A DNA stretch of 64,000 bases, taken from the NCBI GenBank assembly GCA_903813345.2, contig CAIIXF020000002.1, positions 11,428,150 through 11,492,149 on the forward strand, in the 5' to 3' direction. The position numbers and the translations under genes are program-made. The stretch comes from Owenia fusiformis. Its lineage: Eukaryota > Annelida > Polychaeta > Sabellida > Oweniidae. This document shows, piece by piece, positions 54,301 to 60,300 of this stretch (positions are counted from its first letter, which is position 1; the number at the start of each line of letters is the position of its first letter). The notes below the pieces were generated by a model. That model did not search any database and was not told the DNA's origin. It worked only from the letters and a program-made list of their open reading frames with translations.

Positions 54301-57300
54301 ATATTGGTTAACACACCAGAAATGAACATAATATTATTCCAAGCGTATTTCGAAAATTTTGAAACTCTGGTGTTTCTCCCCCCTCTGGAGTGATTCGTCA
54401 TAACAAATTGACCCGGGGATGTCCGCAACTGATTTGCGAATCTAGATTCGCGTGTTAACTACAAGCACGAGATAACAAACTGACGAAAGTAATTTGGTAA
54501 AAATATTGCTTAAATCTAAGTGTTGGACCTCATAACTGGACCATATTCAAATTGAAATGACAGGTATCAAGAATAGGATTCAATCTTGACTACAAGGCAA
54601 CATGTTTTGGCCGCATTCTCGACTAAGTCATGGTTATTCTCGCATTGGCGATTTGGCGACTGCCTATCTCCATGACTGCTGAAAAATAGCTAAATGTAGG
54701 AGGTAGGAAAGGTCACTGAACAGAATCTTTTGAATTTTTCAGAAAATGTGCCTAATATATTGATACAATCTTTGAAAATTTGATATCATTCATAGAAAGA
54801 GAAAAAAATGATCTATTTTCTTTTTTATGACCACCATTTTTGTTTAAGACAATCTTTTAAAATGTCAAAGATTGTAACAGTTAGAGCATTATATTGGGCA
54901 CATTCTTTTCATCTACTTATTATGTCCTACAAGAGTCATAAAGGATGAGTCTGGGAATGAGTCTGGGTATCGACTTAAAATATTGAAAATTGTAATGTCT
55001 GAAAAACCAACTCAATCACTCATATTATTAAACTTCAATATCTTATCCTTCTTATGAGATTACAAAAATATCAATTTGTATCACAATTGATGAAGAATAT
55101 TGGGATCAAGGACAGAACATATCACTTTGTCAGAATTGAAAATGATACTTTCCTGCTGAGCCTAAAGATGCTATGGAAGTTAACAGGAAATGACAAAACA
55201 GGAAGTGACAATTTTTTTGCATTTTTAGACATTTTTTGAACAAAGATAACAGAGTTCTGTTTTGACCTCCAGTCAATTCAGTTAGTTCCAAATACCATTT
55301 ACAGGTACAGGATCACAATGTTCATGGTCAGAATGACCCTAAACATGATGAATATAGCCCTTTGAATATGTGACTGAAAAATAACTAAAAGTAGGAGGTA
55401 GGAAAGGTCACTGAACAGAATCTTTTGAATTTTTCAGAAAATGTGCCCAATATATTGTTTTAAATGATACATCTTTGAAAATGTCTAGTCAAAACAGTAA
55501 TGTTTGTGAGTACTTTGACTTTAAAAAATAAGCAAACAAATGACATTACTGAAACAGTTTATGTAAAAACATTTATATTTAACCTAACTTTTGTATATTT
55601 CAGATAGTAATGTATAATGTGCAGCAAAGCTGTGGCCTTTTGTAATTTAGGGAGCTTCAGCCATGTTAATTTTTCCAAAAATAACATGGCAGAGAAGTAT
55701 CAAAATAAATGTATTTATGATAGCTAAACTATAAAACAAACTAAAATATACAAAAGTTAGGATAAATATAAATGTTTCTATTTTTACATAAACTGCTTCA
55801 ATATGGTCATTTGATTGCTTATTTTTTAAATTCAAAGTAGTCACAAACATTACTGTTTTGACTATAGTATCATTTATAGAAAAAGAAAAAAAATGAAAAC
55901 ACTGAGTTGAAAAGCGAATTTTTTTCCTTTTTATGACCGCCATTTTTGTTTAAAGTGTGCGCCTGACCCGGCTACGTATAGCACAGAGTTTATACTGGCG
56001 GATTAGACTAGTTCATTTTTTATATGTGTGTGAAAGCTTTCTCTTATTTGCGTTTTTTCGTTTAGTACGGTTTTGTTATAATTGCCGAGGTCATATAACC
56101 GGGATGAAACAATGATTATCGTTGACTGCCCACACACAAAACATACGTTGAGTGAACAGTGTTATTACAAACAACAGGCTTTAGAATACAAAGCCCAGTA
56201 GTGTGATAATAAGCTGTACACTACCACTGCTGCATGTACATATTAGTAGGGCTCCCAAAGAGTGGATAGGGAGGTTGTGTTTGTCACTTTTAAATTTTAC
56301 ATTTCAAAATTGTCATTTTACATGTCATAATTTGTTGGTTTCATTCGTTTAGCCAATCAAAACATTGTAAAACAATAAATTGTCTGTTACGTACAATCAA
56401 TTTTGTTCCGTTTCGATTAGTTGTCAGAATAAAGTTACGTTCATCTGAATCCATGTATCAAAACAAAAATCTTATTTTCACTTCAAAATACTTCAGTGAG
56501 ATGAATGCTCGGAATTGTCACATGCAATAACTTATTGTCGTATTCGTTATTTTATCTTCTCGATAGTAGCATTTAGTCACACATTTGATGCCAGGTCACC
56601 TTGTCGCGTACCTCTTGGGGAGCCCCACATTTATGTGTGTACTCATGGAAGTAAATTCCCCGGTGTAGCCGAGAGCCACAAACTTTTCAACAGCTTCGAA
56701 ATGGCCAATTTCTCTCATATATACTCTAAATATTTTATTATTTAGCACCTACAAAGTATTGCTAATAACCATATGTAATTTCAATAAATAGAGGATATCC
56801 TATGATTTATGAGTGATATGATTTTTATCCACGAATGAATATGATATCTGCACGAGCAAGCGTAGCGAGAGAGTGCAGATATCAATATCCATGAGTGGAT
56901 TAAAATCATATCACGAGTAAATCATAGGATGTTCTTTTTATTCCATAAGTAAAGTCATCGTCAGAATCGTCGGAAATTAAGTGATTTAATTCGAATTTTC
57001 CAAACGATCCGGCGATGTTGACACTTAGCCTCGTTTTGAGTCTGAAGTAGCAATAATCCATAAACCATCGCATACGACGTCGTATGTCATGGCTAAAAAA
57101 CCGTATGCTATGGTTAAGTGAAAATTTGTCAAAAATATCATATTTTACCACTGATTACAAAAATACCGTTTTTATTTTCACATGTTATCCTATGAATATC
57201 ATGCTAACTATGGAATAAGGAAACTTATCTGGCTACATGTAAATTCAATATCAACTCTAGCTGTTCTCTCAACATGCCCTGGCTTACCTTGTGGTGACAA

Positions 57301-60300
57301 ACCCTGGATTTTCGCTATTTATAGTTTATCAACACCTAGACGCATGCGCATTTTATAGTTTATCGGGCACTTTAAGACAATTTTTAAAAATTTCAAAGAT
57401 TGTAACAGTTAGAGCAATATATTGGGCACATTTTCTGAAAAATTCAAAAGATTCTGTTCAGTGACCTTCCCTATGTAGCTCCTACTTTTAGCTTTTTCTC
57501 AGTCACACTTTCAAAGGGCTAAAAAGGTTATTTCATTATTTTTGCACATTGTGATACTGGTCATGTAAATGATACGTGGAAATAGTTAAATTGACTGGAG
57601 GTCAAACCAGAACTCTGTTATCTTTGTTCAAAAAATGTATAAAAATGCAAAAAAATTTGTCACTTCCTATTTTGTCATTTCCTGTTAACTTCCATAGCAC
57701 CTTAATTCCTTGCACTAATGGTTTCTCTTGATTCCTTACATATCAAAAATCCATGCACACAAGGTGATCTAGTATTTCAACACAGGACCCTGAAAGCTCT
57801 ATTTGAGCTTGAAGTAGAAGTATTCATAGTATTACTGTTTGTATTATTAATCTCTATGGTTTTTCAATAGGCTAACACAGTCAGTGAATGCAGGATTAAA
57901 ACACAACACACATGAGTAATTCACCTACTTATGTATGATATCATTGAAAAATATTCCCATCTTTTACATCGCTTCTAAATTATTTTTGTAAACATGCATT
58001 TTAAGAGGTTAATTTTTTCTAAAAAAACTCAAAAATATTTTATGTGATGAAACATGTGTTCAAGTACAATGTAACTTAGCATGAAAAATTGTAATGAAGG
58101 ACCCATGGTCCTGTGCTCACACAGTTTCGAACCTTCAGAGGAACGTATATCTTGACTTTCAAACAAAAATATTGATTTGGATTTGTAGTCTTGAACTTTG
58201 AGAAACTTAGATAGCAAAGTTGTGTGACCTAGTTTGATGACCTTTGACCTTGAAAATTTTACTTATTCAGAGCTCAGTAAGGTCTTTTGTGATTAAGCTG
58301 ACCAAAATTTACATCCAAAAATCAATTTGAAAAATCAACTTTTTCTTACCTTTTGAAGGTCACTGAAGGTCAAATCCTAAAACTAATGTCAGATTTGAAC
58401 TCCTGGCAACTTGTAGATGATTTCAAAAAAAAATTGGTCAAATTGAAGCAAGCTAGTTGAAAAATAATTTATTTTTACTGTTTTTTGACGTCAAATATCT
58501 CAAAAACTGTAAAAATTTGATGCTGACATATATTGAGCAATATGTACTATGTAGGGAATGCTTAAATCTAGTAATGATATAATTCATTGCAAGAAATGAT
58601 CAAGTATAAGGCAAACTTTGAGAAACTTGTCAATCACAAAACCTGCCATTGACATGAGAAAGTTTCCTGAAAATGACAAGTCCTACTTTTTGTCAAATTT
58701 TATAGAGTAAACACCAAAAACTGTAATTCCCAGAGCTTTGAAACCTTCAGAGGACATAAGTTGCATATACAGCAACTACTAAAAGTTATTTGAAAGTTCT
58801 ACTTCAACAAAGTATATACAGAAAAGTTGACTTTTTGACGTCAAAATCCGCAATTTCTCCGAAACTGGGCGAACTTGGGAAATGGCGATGATAGGTCAAA
58901 TAGGCATTATGGATATGCATAAAATGAATGTGGATATGACTCAATATGAATAGCAGTTTTAATTTGTGCAGCCAATTTTGACGGACGAACGGATGGACCA
59001 ACGGACGGACGGACGCCTGATCGATCCCATAGGCTCACTATGTGAGCCCAAAAAAATGAGGGACGATGGTGAATATGACGAATGTATTTTGGAAAAGCTT
59101 GTTGATGGGTGGATTAAACATGGATTATAAGATAATCCAATTGATCTGGAAACTATTCTTTGAACTTTTCTTGAAGATCATAGATTCCCCTTTCACAAGC
59201 ATTTACTTTTTACAGCCAGAAACTACTCACAAAAAATTATCACCTGTCAAAAGTCTGTTACGATACTTTCCCTGCTCCTTTGGAATGAAAATATTCAGAC
59301 TATTGCTCATATATGTTAAAATCTGGGATTGAAAAATATTTGTTTACAAAAGAAGTAAGTAAATTAATTTGCATATTTGTTACTTCACCTAGCTTTATTT
59401 CCATTTGACAACATGCTGTGTTACCTTTTATGCTCATTTAATTGGACCTTACTGTTATTGTTTGAATTGTTGAATTGTTATAATGTTTATTTTTTGGGAA
59501 GTGAAGCTTCCTAAAATTGATAATTTTGTGCACAAAATTTCCTGTTTTTCCTGCAGGAGAAGTGTTACTAAATACCACCTAGGTGTCCCCCTTGGGCACC
59601 TGGATTTATAATTCCATTTTAAATCACATACATATTTTATATATAGTATTTCCTTTGTCACATATTAACTTGACATATAATAGACTTGAAATAATAATTT
59701 GTAGTCGAGAATATTGCAAAGAAGATTCGAAAATAAAATGTAAAAAGTTTTATTGTTAGAAAAATGGGCACTTGGAATTTTGCTCATATGTATGGTCACT
59801 TATTTGTAGTAATAAAACACCGTTTATGCTAAAGTGTGCATTTATATTTGAAATATATATTCTTACTTTAGTTGCTAAAATAGGGAATTTGTAGCATTTT
59901 ATAGTGAGCAAATAATGAAATATTATTCTAACAAATGACTTTTTCGACATCGATCAAAATTTTCAAGACAATTAAAAAAAATATATATATCTTAAACAAA
60001 CAGAAATATTTACACAAGTTCCATGTACGTTATTATGTAATATATTAAAGCTGGACATCGCTCCAAAACGCAATATGTTGACATATATTGTTTTTACATT
60101 TTTAAGCTCTAATATAAAGTTTATGTAAATAAAAATTGTTTTTTTCTGCGTTATATCAAAGAACAATCATTTAGTTAAAAAAAATAAAAAGGCATTTACG
60201 GGATTCGAACCCGGGCCTCCCGCGTGCTAAGCGAGAATTGCGCCCCTAGACCACCGTCTTCTAATGAATGTTGGAAGTAATTAAACGCTACTTATTTTGA

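Noticed and set aside
58981-59014. ACGG repeat as a regulatory element
   Set aside because: The same run appears in several MITE-like insertions and is best read as part of those elements.
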